The notes beneath the pieces are model-generated. The model saw only the letters and a program-made list of their open reading frames with translations, was not told where the DNA came from and ran no database searches. Both the position numbers and the translations under genes were made by a program. A stretch of 35,240 bases of DNA from RPQK01 sp041946865 (GTDB taxonomy: Bacteria > Acidobacteriota > UBA6911 > RPQK01): positions 1 to 35,240 of the forward strand of contig JBHGBF010000062.1 in the NCBI GenBank assembly GCA_041946865.1, written 5' to 3'. Each line of letters starts with the position of its first letter. Position 1 is the stretch's first letter. This document shows positions 16,402-23,254 of this stretch, one piece after another.

Positions 16402-17301
16402 TCAGTTGTTGCCGTACTTCCGATTCAGCTCGTCAACGGCTTTCTTGCACTTCTCCGTAACCGGCCAGGCATCCGGCCAGAAGCACAGGTCGATCGTCCA
16501 CCAATCAGGCCCCCTGTTGTTGCAGGCCAGCTCCTCCATCAGGCGGTCAAACGGTATTACCCCTTCGCCGAAAGGTGCGTGTGTGGAGGTTTCGTCGTGG
16601 TGCAGCGTCCCGTCAGAATCGATAAGATGCAGATGATTGATCTTGCCGCGAAGCATTCTCGCCAGCTCGACCGCATCTGGGAGGGTCTCTTTCCTACCCG
16701 GCTGACGTGCGCCATGGACCGCAACCATGTGCCCGTGGCACGTATCAAAGAGCACGCCGAAGTTGTCGTTGGCAACTTCGTCAACGATTCGGACAATCTC
16801 GGACGGCTTGTTGAATGCGAAACCCGGCTCGAACTCCCAGGTAACGCGGACGCCCCGATCGGCAGCCTCCGCGACACACGTCTTCCATGTCTGAACGACA
16901 CGCCGGCGAGCGGTATCAGCGTCGATCTGAGCGAAGATTGTCGGCGGCTGAACTGTGTCCACCCGAATAGCCGGAATCTCGAGGTCCTCGCAAAAAGCGA
17001 GATTCTTGCGAAATTCGGCAAGGTAGGCGGCGTGATCCTCGGAGTCGATTAGATGCTGGCTCCACAGGTTGGCGGCCAGTCCGGAAAAGTCGAGCCCAAG
17101 CTCCTTGAGCTGCGCCCGACACTCCCTGCGTTGTTCTCGGCTCGGCAGATCATCCGGGTTCGGATGCGGCGGGAAACCTCCCAGCTCTGCACCGTCGAAA
17201 CCGAGCGATTTGAGTCGGTTGCATACATCACTCCACGCCACCGGGTGCTCGGCGTAAGGGCCAATCGTATAAGCCCACGTGCCAATCGATATCCTCTTCA
17301 T
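16402..17301 (-). CDS. Sugar phosphate isomerase/epimerase (xylose-isomerase-like TIM barrel)
   Basis: This is a 299-residue TIM-barrel protein of the AP endonuclease 2/xylose isomerase-like family (IolE, hydroxypyruvate isomerase and keto-sugar epimerase relatives). Visible landmarks are ISIGTWAY at strand 1, LGFDGAELGGFPPHPN, WEFEPGFAFNKPSE with the metal-binding Glu, FGVLFDTCHGHMV with Asp and His ligands, INHLHLIDSDGTLHHDE and a C-terminal GEGVIPFDRLMEEL. All typical metal ligands appear present. The ATG at 17301 is chosen for its GAAGGTG six bases upstream; a GTG three codons earlier is less likely. It sits between the DUF1080 gene and a Gfo/Idh/MocA gene, the usual company of enzymes for 3-keto-sugars or inositol-like substrates. 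Confidence 0.9.
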   Translation of the reverse strand: MKRISIGTWAYTIGPYAEHPVAWSDVCNRLKSLGFDGAELGGFPPHPNPDDLPSREQRRECRAQLKELGLDFSGLAANLWSQHLIDSEDHAAYLAEFRKNLAFCEDLEIPAIRVDTVQPPTIFAQIDADTARRRVVQTWKTCVAEAADRGVRVTWEFEPGFAFNKPSEIVRIVDEVANDNFGVLFDTCHGHMVAVHGARQPGRKETLPDAVELARMLRGKINHLHLIDSDGTLHHDETSTHAPFGEGVIPFDRLMEELACNNRGPDWWTIDLCFWPDAWPVTEKCKKAVDELNRKYGNN

Positions 17302-17332
17302 GATCGTCACCTTCAGCCTGGATCATGCGCGT

Positions 17333-18034
17333 TTAATGCGCCTGGGCTACTGCCGGCAGCTCTTCAATCGTGATCCTGCGGAAGCAGACCTCCGCTTTGC
17401 TGCCTCCGTGGATTTGCAGAGCAATCAGGCCCTTTTCCTCAATGGCGGCATCCGATTCGGTGTAATCGACTGTCTTTTCACCATTGAGGAGAATTCGGAT
17501 GCGCGGCCCGTCGCAACGAACCTCGAGAGAATTCCATTCACCCGGTTTTTCGAGCCGCGTGATCTGCTCGTCCGTGCCCCGTGCAAGGAACCTGTTCCGC
17601 CGCGACTCATCGTAAAGACAGCCAGAATGCCCCGAGCCTATGTCCGCCTGGTAGCCGGACATCTCAGTGGGCGGCTCGGGGATACGCAGGCTGCGGAACT
17701 GCACCCCGGAGTTGATGAAGCCTTCTGTGCCTGCAAGTTTGTATTCCAGCCGTATGATGAAGTTCCCGTAAGACCGTGTCGTGGCGAGAAATTCATTGCG
17801 CGCGTTTCCATTCAAAGAGCCGCCGATGATCACACCATCCTGCACACGCCAGACCTCGAGGTTTCCCTCCCATCCGTCGAGCGTTCGGCCGTCAAAGAGC
17901 GGACGCGCCCCCTTTCCGGCTCCCTGTTCCGGAATACCCTTGTCTGACAGCGCGGGTGTAGCCATGATGGTGCTCATCAAGATCTTGCAGAACACCACGC
18001 TTCCGGCGCCAATCATCGCAATCTTTTTAGCCAT
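17333..18034 (-). CDS. DUF1080 (3-keto-disaccharide hydrolase-like) protein with a GH4 N-terminal leader
   Basis: This 233-residue protein is a fusion. Residues from about 45 on are a full DUF1080 concanavalin-like domain: PLFDGRTLDGWEGNLEVWRV, then NEFLATTRSYGNFIIRLEYK, INSGVQFRS, EWNSLEVRCDGPRIRILLNG and IALQIHGGSKAEVCFRRI. Such proteins are normally exported and act on 3-keto-glycosides. Here the signal peptide is absent. The first 30 or so residues, MAKKIAMIGAGSVVF followed by CKILMSTIMATPALSD, are instead the NAD-binding start of a family 4 glycoside hydrolase (GH4). The Shine-Dalgarno GGAG and ATG belong to that GH4 leader, 10 bp after the stop of the preceding Gfo gene. A deletion joining two operon genes would explain this. 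The product would probably be cytoplasmic and may be non-functional. Confidence 0.82.
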   Translation of the reverse strand: MAKKIAMIGAGSVVFCKILMSTIMATPALSDKGIPEQGAGKGARPLFDGRTLDGWEGNLEVWRVQDGVIIGGSLNGNARNEFLATTRSYGNFIIRLEYKLAGTEGFINSGVQFRSLRIPEPPTEMSGYQADIGSGHSGCLYDESRRNRFLARGTDEQITRLEKPGEWNSLEVRCDGPRIRILLNGEKTVDYTESDAAIEEKGLIALQIHGGSKAEVCFRRITIEELPAVAQAH

Positions 18035-18044
18035 CGCCTGCTCC

Positions 18045-19436
18045 TTACACCTTTAGCTCATATCCCTTACGGTACTCTGGGGTCACCATCGCGTTTGCCT
18101 CCTTGCAGTTCGTGATGGTCATATTCGTCGCGTCCCACTCCAGCTTTACGCCCGGATTACGGATGGCGATCGAACCGAGCAGCGCAGCTTCGACTACCAC
18201 ACCGGCAAACGCAAAATCGCTGCCCGCCTGCCGCCCGGTTTTGATGGCCGCTACGAAGTCACGCGTATGCTCGCCGATGGCTAGGTTCTTGAATTCGGAG
18301 ACGGTTTTGGTACGAATCAGGTCACGCATTCTTTCTTCTGGGATCAGGCGACAGGAGGCGGCGCCGTGCGAACCGTACGTCAGGGTGTTCTCTGTGCCGT
18401 ACACGACTGCGCCCGCCTTCCAGCCCTCCCGCGTCAGCTGATTGCCAAGATCACGCCCCTCCTCCAGCATCGGCGGACGAGGCACCTCGTTGCAGAATTC
18501 GCCGTCATGCCAGAGCACCTTCAGCATCTTCCGGTTGGGCAGCTCAAACTCGAACGTCACGCGGCTGGCGTCCGGAAAAGCGAGGGCGTCCGCTTTGGCG
18601 TCCCAACCGGGCGTCACTTCGGCCACAATGGTCTTGGGCGCCCGCAGCCCGAGCGCGGTGAAGATCGGATCCAACAGATGGCAGCCCCAGTCCCCCGGAG
18701 TGCCCGTGCCAAACGGGGTCCACGCGCGCCAAATCTCCGGCATGAACCACTTGCTGTACGGATGGAAACGCGCGGGACCAATCCACCTGTGCCAGTTGAG
18801 CCCCGCCGGGATCTCCTCCTGCCTGGCGATCTCGGCCAGCTTGCTCTTAGAGGAGATGAGCCGCATCGTCACCCAGGTGTGCACCTCGGTGATACGACCC
18901 AAAAGCCCTTTCTGCACCCACGACGCAAAGACCCGGTTGCTCTCCAGTGAATGGCCCTGGTTACCCATCTGCGTCACGACATTGAACTTGCGGGCCGCGA
19001 CCATGAGCTGCCGCACCTCCCAGATGGTTCGCGCGAGCGGCTTTTCGACGTAAACGTGCTTGCCGCATTGCATCGCATGGAGTGCGGGAAGGGCGTGCCA
19101 GTGGTCGGGAGTCGCCACGATCACCGCGTCGATGTCCTTCCCCACTTCGTCGTACATTGCGCGGTAGTCCTCGAAGACCTTGGCCTGCGGGAGCCTCACT
19201 CGCGCGCGCTCGATCATGCGCGGATCTACATCGGCGAACGCGACTACCTGGCCATGTCGGCTGAACTCCTCCACGAGACGTTGGCCCTGCCCGCCGATGC
19301 CGACCACGGCAAGGTGAACAGTCTCACTGGGTGGCGTCTCGCCGCTGCCTGCTACCAAACGTCGAGGCGCGACGACTAAAGCGGCCGCGGAACCAGCGGC
19401 GTGCAAGAAAGAACGACGACTGACCTGTGTTGGCAT
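18045..19436 (-). CDS. Tat-exported Gfo/Idh/MocA-family oxidoreductase
   Basis: This is a 463-residue oxidoreductase with a twin-arginine signal (SRRSFLHAAGSAAALVVAP), so it is exported folded, probably with its cofactor bound. The mature protein has the Rossmann motif VHLAVVGIGGQGQRLVEEF, ATPDHWHALPALHAMQCGKH, the VEKPLARTIWEVRQL EKP motif and the QMGNQGHSLE block typical of the Tat Gfo subgroup of Planctomycetes, Verrucomicrobia, Bacteroidetes and Acidobacteria. Relatives oxidise the C3 hydroxyl of glycosides; the adjacent DUF1080 gene fits that chemistry. GGGAGGAAG precedes the ATG. It is the first gene of the minus-strand cluster and is divergent from the PAS-AraC regulator, which probably controls it. 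Confidence 0.93.
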   Translation of the reverse strand: MPTQVSRRSFLHAAGSAAALVVAPRRLVAGSGETPPSETVHLAVVGIGGQGQRLVEEFSRHGQVVAFADVDPRMIERARVRLPQAKVFEDYRAMYDEVGKDIDAVIVATPDHWHALPALHAMQCGKHVYVEKPLARTIWEVRQLMVAARKFNVVTQMGNQGHSLESNRVFASWVQKGLLGRITEVHTWVTMRLISSKSKLAEIARQEEIPAGLNWHRWIGPARFHPYSKWFMPEIWRAWTPFGTGTPGDWGCHLLDPIFTALGLRAPKTIVAEVTPGWDAKADALAFPDASRVTFEFELPNRKMLKVLWHDGEFCNEVPRPPMLEEGRDLGNQLTREGWKAGAVVYGTENTLTYGSHGAASCRLIPEERMRDLIRTKTVSEFKNLAIGEHTRDFVAAIKTGRQAGSDFAFAGVVVEAALLGSIAIRNPGVKLEWDATNMTITNCKEANAMVTPEYRKGYELKV

Positions 19437-19517
19437 CGAAAGCTTCCTCCCTGGTCCTGGACTGTGTCCTTTGTACCACCATTACGCCAATATTATGTTC
19501 TTCTCGACCACATAGTC

Positions 19518-19547
19518 TTGAACGGATGGCGCAAAAAATTGTATAAA
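19518..19547 (+). promoter_or_regulatory. Predicted sigma70-type promoter of the PAS-AraC gene
   Basis: TTGAAC (19518-19523) and TATAAA (19542-19547) are separated by 18 bp. The -10 box overlaps the ATG at 19547, so that ATG cannot be the normal start. This supports the TTG at 19583, which has AGGAG upstream. The 146-bp divergent spacer also must hold the promoter of the Tat-Gfo gene and any regulator site. Confidence 0.55.
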
Positions 19548-19582
19548 TGCCGCATCATGCAAGACAGACAGGAGATCGCCCC

Positions 19583-20392
19583 TTGCGCCCCCAACCTATA
19601 GCCAGGGCCGACTTTGAACAAATGCGACCTTTTCTAGCGCGGGTCTTCTCTGAAGCCAGCTTGATCGAGCTGTTCGAGTATCTCCCGGACGTTTACGTTT
19701 TTGCGAAAGACCGTAAGGGGCGTTTTGTCTTCTGTAACGCGGCCTTCGCCAAGTTTATGGGCGTCCAGGGCAAAGACGGCGTGCTGGGGCAAACTGATCA
19801 GTCTTTCTCCCCGCGACATCTGTGCGAGAAATACGCCCGCGACGATCGAGCGGTTCTCGATTCAGGCAAGGCGCTGGTGGAACAAATCGAGCTGGTGAAG
19901 AAAGCGGATGGCTCGATCGGGTGGTACTGCACGACCAAGGTGCCGATTACATCCAAACGCGGTGCGGTCATCGCTGTTGCAGGCATCATGTACGACCTGG
20001 GGCAGACGCACCGGACGGCCGGTCGGTTCCTGTCGATGGCCCCGGTTGTCGAGACGATCATGAATGAGTATTCTCAACCGCTCTCTGTGCCGGAGCTGGC
20101 GCAGAAGATCGGGTTGTCCCGCAGCCAGTTAGAGCGACAGTTCAAGGCCAGATTCCGTATCGCACCTCATGAATACATAGTGCAAGTGCGTGTTGACGCC
20201 GCCAGTGACCTGCTCGCGACGACCGACTTGTCAATCGCTCATATTGCACAGGAGACGGGCTTCTGTGATCAAGGCCATTTGACCCGTCACTTCGCCCGGC
20301 GAAAGGGCGTGACCCCTCACCGCTACCGGAATCAGTACCGGGGAGGACCGGGGAGGGGAATTAGAGCAAAGCCGGGGGCTTTAAGTCCGTAA
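19583..20392 (+). CDS. PAS-domain AraC-family transcriptional regulator
   Basis: This regulator is about 269 residues from the TTG start (AGGAG at 19570-19574). The N-terminal half is a PAS domain: LIELFEYLPDVYVFAKDRKG, FVFCNAAFAKFMGVQGKD, then GQTDQSFSP and DGSIGWYCTTKVPITSKRGA. The C-terminal half is a two-helix-turn-helix AraC domain: LSVPELAQKIGLSRSQLERQ, PHEYIVQVRVDAASDLL, then IAHIAQETGFCDQGHLTRHF and GVTPHRYRNQYR. PAS-AraC pairs of this type often sense a small ligand in place of the usual cupin sensor. It is divergent from the 19436-62 glycoside cluster and is the obvious candidate activator for it. An ATG at 19547 gives a 12-codon extension but overlaps the predicted -10 box. Confidence 0.9.
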   Translation: MRPQPIARADFEQMRPFLARVFSEASLIELFEYLPDVYVFAKDRKGRFVFCNAAFAKFMGVQGKDGVLGQTDQSFSPRHLCEKYARDDRAVLDSGKALVEQIELVKKADGSIGWYCTTKVPITSKRGAVIAVAGIMYDLGQTHRTAGRFLSMAPVVETIMNEYSQPLSVPELAQKIGLSRSQLERQFKARFRIAPHEYIVQVRVDAASDLLATTDLSIAHIAQETGFCDQGHLTRHFARRKGVTPHRYRNQYRGGPGRGIRAKPGALSP

Positions 20393-20644
20393 GCCGATCA
20401 ATGCGGCATGACGTAGCCGATCGCGCGGCTACTTGCGCCCCCCTGAAGGTGGCTGACCGCGGGATCGGCTCGCCTGGCTGCTTTGCTGCTTTGAGGTCCG
20501 TTAGGACTGAGACGTCTGTAGGAACCGGCAGGCGTAACCCTCAAGGTCGTCTGGCCATCACATCGCCGCTGTGGTGGATGCCATCGTTCGCAGTCAAGAA
20601 GCTGGTAACGCTGGGCAGACGCCTGAAAGGATGGGGCCTAAAGG
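20393..20644. other. Intergenic region between convergent regulators, one small hairpin
   Basis: The AraC gene (plus) and the GntR gene (minus) converge on this 252-bp gap. GTAGCCG (20413-20419) pairs with CGGCTAC (20426-20432) over a 6-nt loop, a possible weak terminator without a T-run. The rest shows no conserved gene. An open frame across it has no recognisable protein features. Confidence 0.4.
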
Positions 20645-21379
20645 TCAGCCGGCCAGCTCGGTAAACAGGGTGTACCGATCTCCGCGGTAATAGATCCGAA
20701 GGAATTCAACCGGGATGTGCTGCTGGTCGAAAGATACGCGCTCGATGAACAGGAGGGCCGATTTGGCAGGCACCAACAACGCTCTGGCCAACTCCCGGTT
20801 GGCCTGAACAGCGCGGATCGACTGCTTGGCGAGCGACCACCGCACGCCGTAATTTTCACGCAGCCTGTCGCGAAGAGAGCCGGCAGCATGATCATGCTCG
20901 AGAATACCCGGGCAGTAACGGTGAAGGAGATGAGATTGCTCTACACTCAAAGGTTCGCCATCGGCCAGACGAAGGCGATCAATACGCGCCAGCTCCTCGC
21001 CTGGTTTGATTTCGAGCCGTTCGGCGATGTCGGGCGGGGCAGGGGTCAACCCTGCGGAAAGGACCCGGGTCCCGGGCTCGAAGCCGCGCCGGCGCATGTC
21101 TTCCGTGAAATTCACGATGCGCGTCAAAGCCTCTTCCAGACCCCTGTGGGCGACAAAAGTCCCTCTTCCCCGCTGGCGGTATACCAGGCCCTCCTTGACC
21201 AGGATCTCCAGCACCTGGCGAACGGTTGTCCGGCTGACCTGGTACTTTTCGATCAATTCCGACTCTGGCGCGATCAAATCGCCGGGTCTGTATTGCCCGT
21301 TCGTTAACCTCTCGCGCAGGAGCTCATATAACTGGTGATAAAGGGGGACTTTGCTGTATGGGTCTATCGAATCTCTCAT
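20645..21379 (-). CDS. GntR-family regulator with UTRA effector domain (HutC type)
   Basis: This 244-residue repressor is complete. The winged helix occupies residues 1-75: KVPLYHQLYELLRERLTNG, then YRPGDLIAPESELIEKYQVS, RTTVRQVLEILVKEGLVYR and QRGRGTFVAHRG. The UTRA ligand domain follows (EELARIDRLRLADGEPLSVE, then SLRDRLRENYGVRWS, IERVSFDQQHIPVEFLRIYY and RGDRYTLFTEL). Relatives sense amino-sugar phosphates, trehalose phosphate or related metabolites. There is no Shine-Dalgarno before the ATG, and the predicted promoter leaves only a short leader containing a TGACGTCA palindrome, suggesting autoregulation. It is divergent from a secreted-protein gene that is now broken (21475), which was probably its former target. 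Confidence 0.92.
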   Translation of the reverse strand: MRDSIDPYSKVPLYHQLYELLRERLTNGQYRPGDLIAPESELIEKYQVSRTTVRQVLEILVKEGLVYRQRGRGTFVAHRGLEEALTRIVNFTEDMRRRGFEPGTRVLSAGLTPAPPDIAERLEIKPGEELARIDRLRLADGEPLSVEQSHLLHRYCPGILEHDHAAGSLRDRLRENYGVRWSLAKQSIRAVQANRELARALLVPAKSALLFIERVSFDQQHIPVEFLRIYYRGDRYTLFTELAG

Positions 21380-21386
21380 ATAATCG

Positions 21387-21426
21387 TGACGTCATCACAT
21401 TAGGCGAATAGCCCCGGTCTCGTCAA
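21387..21426 (-). promoter_or_regulatory. Predicted promoter and TGACGTCA operator of the GntR gene
   Basis: On the minus strand TTGACG (21426-21421) and TAATGT (21402-21397) are 18 bp apart. The 8-bp palindrome TGACGTCA (21387-21394) lies just downstream of the -10 box, over the expected start site, with GTGA/TCAC flanks around it. This is a classic position for GntR autorepression. Confidence 0.5.
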
Positions 21427-21474
21427 GTGCATCGAATCATTTCAATCATTTCATCGAGATCTCCGGTACGGAGG

Positions 21475-21575
21475 ATGAAAGTGACGATGACGTTTCGCCC
21501 GTCGTTCGTGACGAACATGCTTTGCGTCTTGGTTTTCATCCTGTTGGCTTCCTCAAACCGGGCTCCGTGTACTAA
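21475..21575 (+). pseudogene. 5' end of a secreted-protein gene, truncated after the signal peptide
   Basis: GGAGG precedes an ATG at 21475 (a second ATG is at 21487). The frame encodes a clear signal sequence, SFVTNMLCVLVFILLASSN, ending near RAPCTN. At about 21575 the frame runs into antisense FG-GAP sequence and no longer resembles a protein. The gene was therefore cut right after its export signal. It is divergent from the GntR gene, whose palindrome lies between them. Confidence 0.6.
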
Positions 21576-21579
21576 TCGT

Positions 21580-22316
21580 GGCACTGCAATCGGCGAGGTG
21601 CTTGAACCAGAACATACCTGCGATCAGGTCGGGCTTGCCGTCCGCATCAACGTCGGCCACACACATCCCCTCCTGCTTGAGCTCCGCGGTGACTTTGGAG
21701 ACATCGAGAATCTCGGTCAGAGGCCAGGGGGCCGACTCCCGCGCATTCTGGGGAATCTCGGCCATGAATAGTTTTCTTGCCGACTGGTTCCAGAACATTA
21801 GTTGCGGCTTACCCTTGCCGATAAAGTCGGCAACAGCCTGATCGTGATGCGCCTTCCCACCCGTGTTCTTGATGAGGCGTTGTACCCACGTTCTTCCGGG
21901 CGCGAAATCTGGCGCTGGGTTTTCGTACCACCAGAGTTCGTTGCTTCCAGCGTCGCCACCTATGATCAGGTCAAGGTCGCCGTCGCCATCGACATCGCAA
22001 GCAACCCCCCGGCCTCCGGGCGTATCTGCCGGTTCTCGATGATGTGCTTTTCCCAACCCTGCGGCGTTTGCCTCATCCAGATGATGGCCGGCGCCTGCGT
22101 GCGCTCAGCAAGCACGAAGTCGTCCCCTCCGTCGCCGTCGATGTCGAAGGTCACGGCAGCTGTCTGTTGCAGGCCGCCATTCGGCTGAGGCAGCTGGCTG
22201 GACTTGCTCGAGATGTGTTTCCAGACAGGCCGCCCCCCTGCTCCCGAGTCCCGGGCATTGGCACAAAACGACAGAAGAATTCCGAACCAGCAGAACAGAG
22301 AAATGTTTCGTTTCAT
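21580..22316 (-). pseudogene. Truncated, frameshifted secreted FG-GAP/VCBS protein gene
   Basis: The gene begins with MKRNISLFCWFGILLSFCAN, a signal peptide. FG-GAP repeats follow: TFDIDGDGGDDFVLAERT in the first frame, then VACDVDGDGDLDLIIGGD and ADVDADGKPDLIAGMFWF in another. The frame changes at a C6 run (22005-22010), where one extra base restores EAGG-VACDVDGDG. The 3' end is lost at about 21580-21590, where it abuts the opposite-strand signal-peptide fragment, so only two or three repeats remain compared with 13 in 3556-5970. Its ATG overlaps the transaldolase TGA (ATGA at 22316-22313), so it was translationally coupled to that enzyme. The homopolymer indel could be a sequencing error; the truncation could not. 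Confidence 0.82.
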
Positions 22317-23029
22317 CTGACACCCGTTTCCTCTACTTGCTTGGGGCGCGGCAAACCGGTTTCCAGGTTGCGCAGTGATCTAGCCGAGTCGGAGGCGCTC
22401 TCCCAGTCACGTCGAAACGTTTCCAGGCCAAGATCGGTCAGGGGATGGTTGAAGAGCTGAGAGAAAAGCGGCGCTGGAATAGTAGCGATGTCAACGCCCG
22501 CACGGAGGCAGCACAGGACATGGTTTTGAGTCTTGAGGCTCCCGCCGATGATCTCGGATCGGAAGCCATAGTTACGCTTTATGAGCATGGTGTCACTGAC
22601 TAATTGAGCGCTGTCGTTGCCCACTGCATCGAGACGGCTGAGCACGATGCTGACAAAACTGGCGCCCGATTTCATCGCCAACCATGCCTGCGTGGCCGAA
22701 AACACCATCGTGACATTTGTACGTATGCCGTCCTTTTCAAGGAGGGGAACGATGCGCAAGCCTTCGGGCGTCATCGGGATCTTAACGACGATGTTTGGAG
22801 CAATCGACGCAATCGCGCACGCTTCCCGTCGCATCTTCTCAGCGGACTCCGCCATCACTTCGGCGCTGACCGGACCGTTAACCAGCGCACACATCCCGCC
22901 CAGCACATCCAGTAAGTTCCTGTCCGTTTTAGCGATCAAACTGGGATTCGTCGTCACACCTTCAACCAATCCCGTCTGGACAGCTGCGTGAACGGCCTCT
23001 ACATCACCGGTATCGAGAAAAACCTTCAT
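22313..23029 (-). CDS. Small transaldolase (fructose-6-phosphate aldolase/transaldolase-like), second copy
   Basis: This 238-residue paralogue of 975-1643 is highly similar along its whole core: MKVFLDTGDVEAVHAA, GVTTNPSLIAKTDRN, IVVKIPMTPEGLRI with the Schiff-base lysine, TNVTMVFSATQAWLAMKSGA, IVLSRLDAVGNDSAQLVSDT and NHPLTDLGLETF. Its C-terminus carries an extra tail of about 16 residues (SLRNLETGLPRPKQVEETGV) absent from copy 1. The ATG at 23029 has GTGAGGAC upstream; the long upstream open frame is only the antisense of the GntR remnant. A sigma70-like promoter with a dyad lies 60-90 bp upstream. It is co-transcribed with the broken FG-GAP gene. Confidence 0.92.
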   Translation of the reverse strand: MKVFLDTGDVEAVHAAVQTGLVEGVTTNPSLIAKTDRNLLDVLGGMCALVNGPVSAEVMAESAEKMRREACAIASIAPNIVVKIPMTPEGLRIVPLLEKDGIRTNVTMVFSATQAWLAMKSGASFVSIVLSRLDAVGNDSAQLVSDTMLIKRNYGFRSEIIGGSLKTQNHVLCCLRAGVDIATIPAPLFSQLFNHPLTDLGLETFRRDWESASDSARSLRNLETGLPRPKQVEETGVR

Positions 23030-23087
23030 GTCCTCACGTCCTCCTGCGACGTCGCCCTGATCAGCGTCTGGAATCACTTGGCATAAC

Positions 23088-23118
23088 ATTAGTACAGCGC
23101 TATAACGTAATATGTCAA
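23088..23118 (-). promoter_or_regulatory. Predicted promoter with a dyad operator for transaldolase 2
   Basis: On the minus strand TTGACA (23118-23113) and TACTAA (23094-23089) are 18 bp apart. The spacer and -10 are covered by an imperfect dyad, 23088-23111, centred on AGCGCT with ATTA/TAAT ends. That is a plausible GntR-type operator, and the nearest regulator is the truncated GntR gene on the other side. Confidence 0.55.
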
Positions 23119-23150
23119 GACACAACCCTGGGGGGACCCCGTCGATAAGT

Positions 23151-23204
23151 CCGAGCAGCGGACAACGGAGGCAACGGCCGTTGCCTCCATTGTCCGCTGC
23201 TCGG
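23151..23204. repeat. 54-bp near-perfect palindrome without loop
   Basis: Each arm is 27 nt (CCGAGCAGCGGACAACGGAG then GCAACGG) and the two arms differ at one position. The centre lies between 23177 and 23178. There is no loop and no T-run. It sits in the divergent space between transaldolase 2 and the truncated GntR gene, so it is not a terminator of either. It looks like an inserted palindromic element or a cruciform site. Confidence 0.85.
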
Positions 23205-23254
23205 AAGACTGAGGGAAGACAAGGGCAGTAACTTCTCAGTTTTTTGTTCGGAGT

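Noticed and set aside
20401..20664. Possible small gene between AraC and GntR
   Set aside because: No ribosome site, no recognisable domain, and the composition is like non-coding DNA; it also runs into the GntR gene on the other strand.
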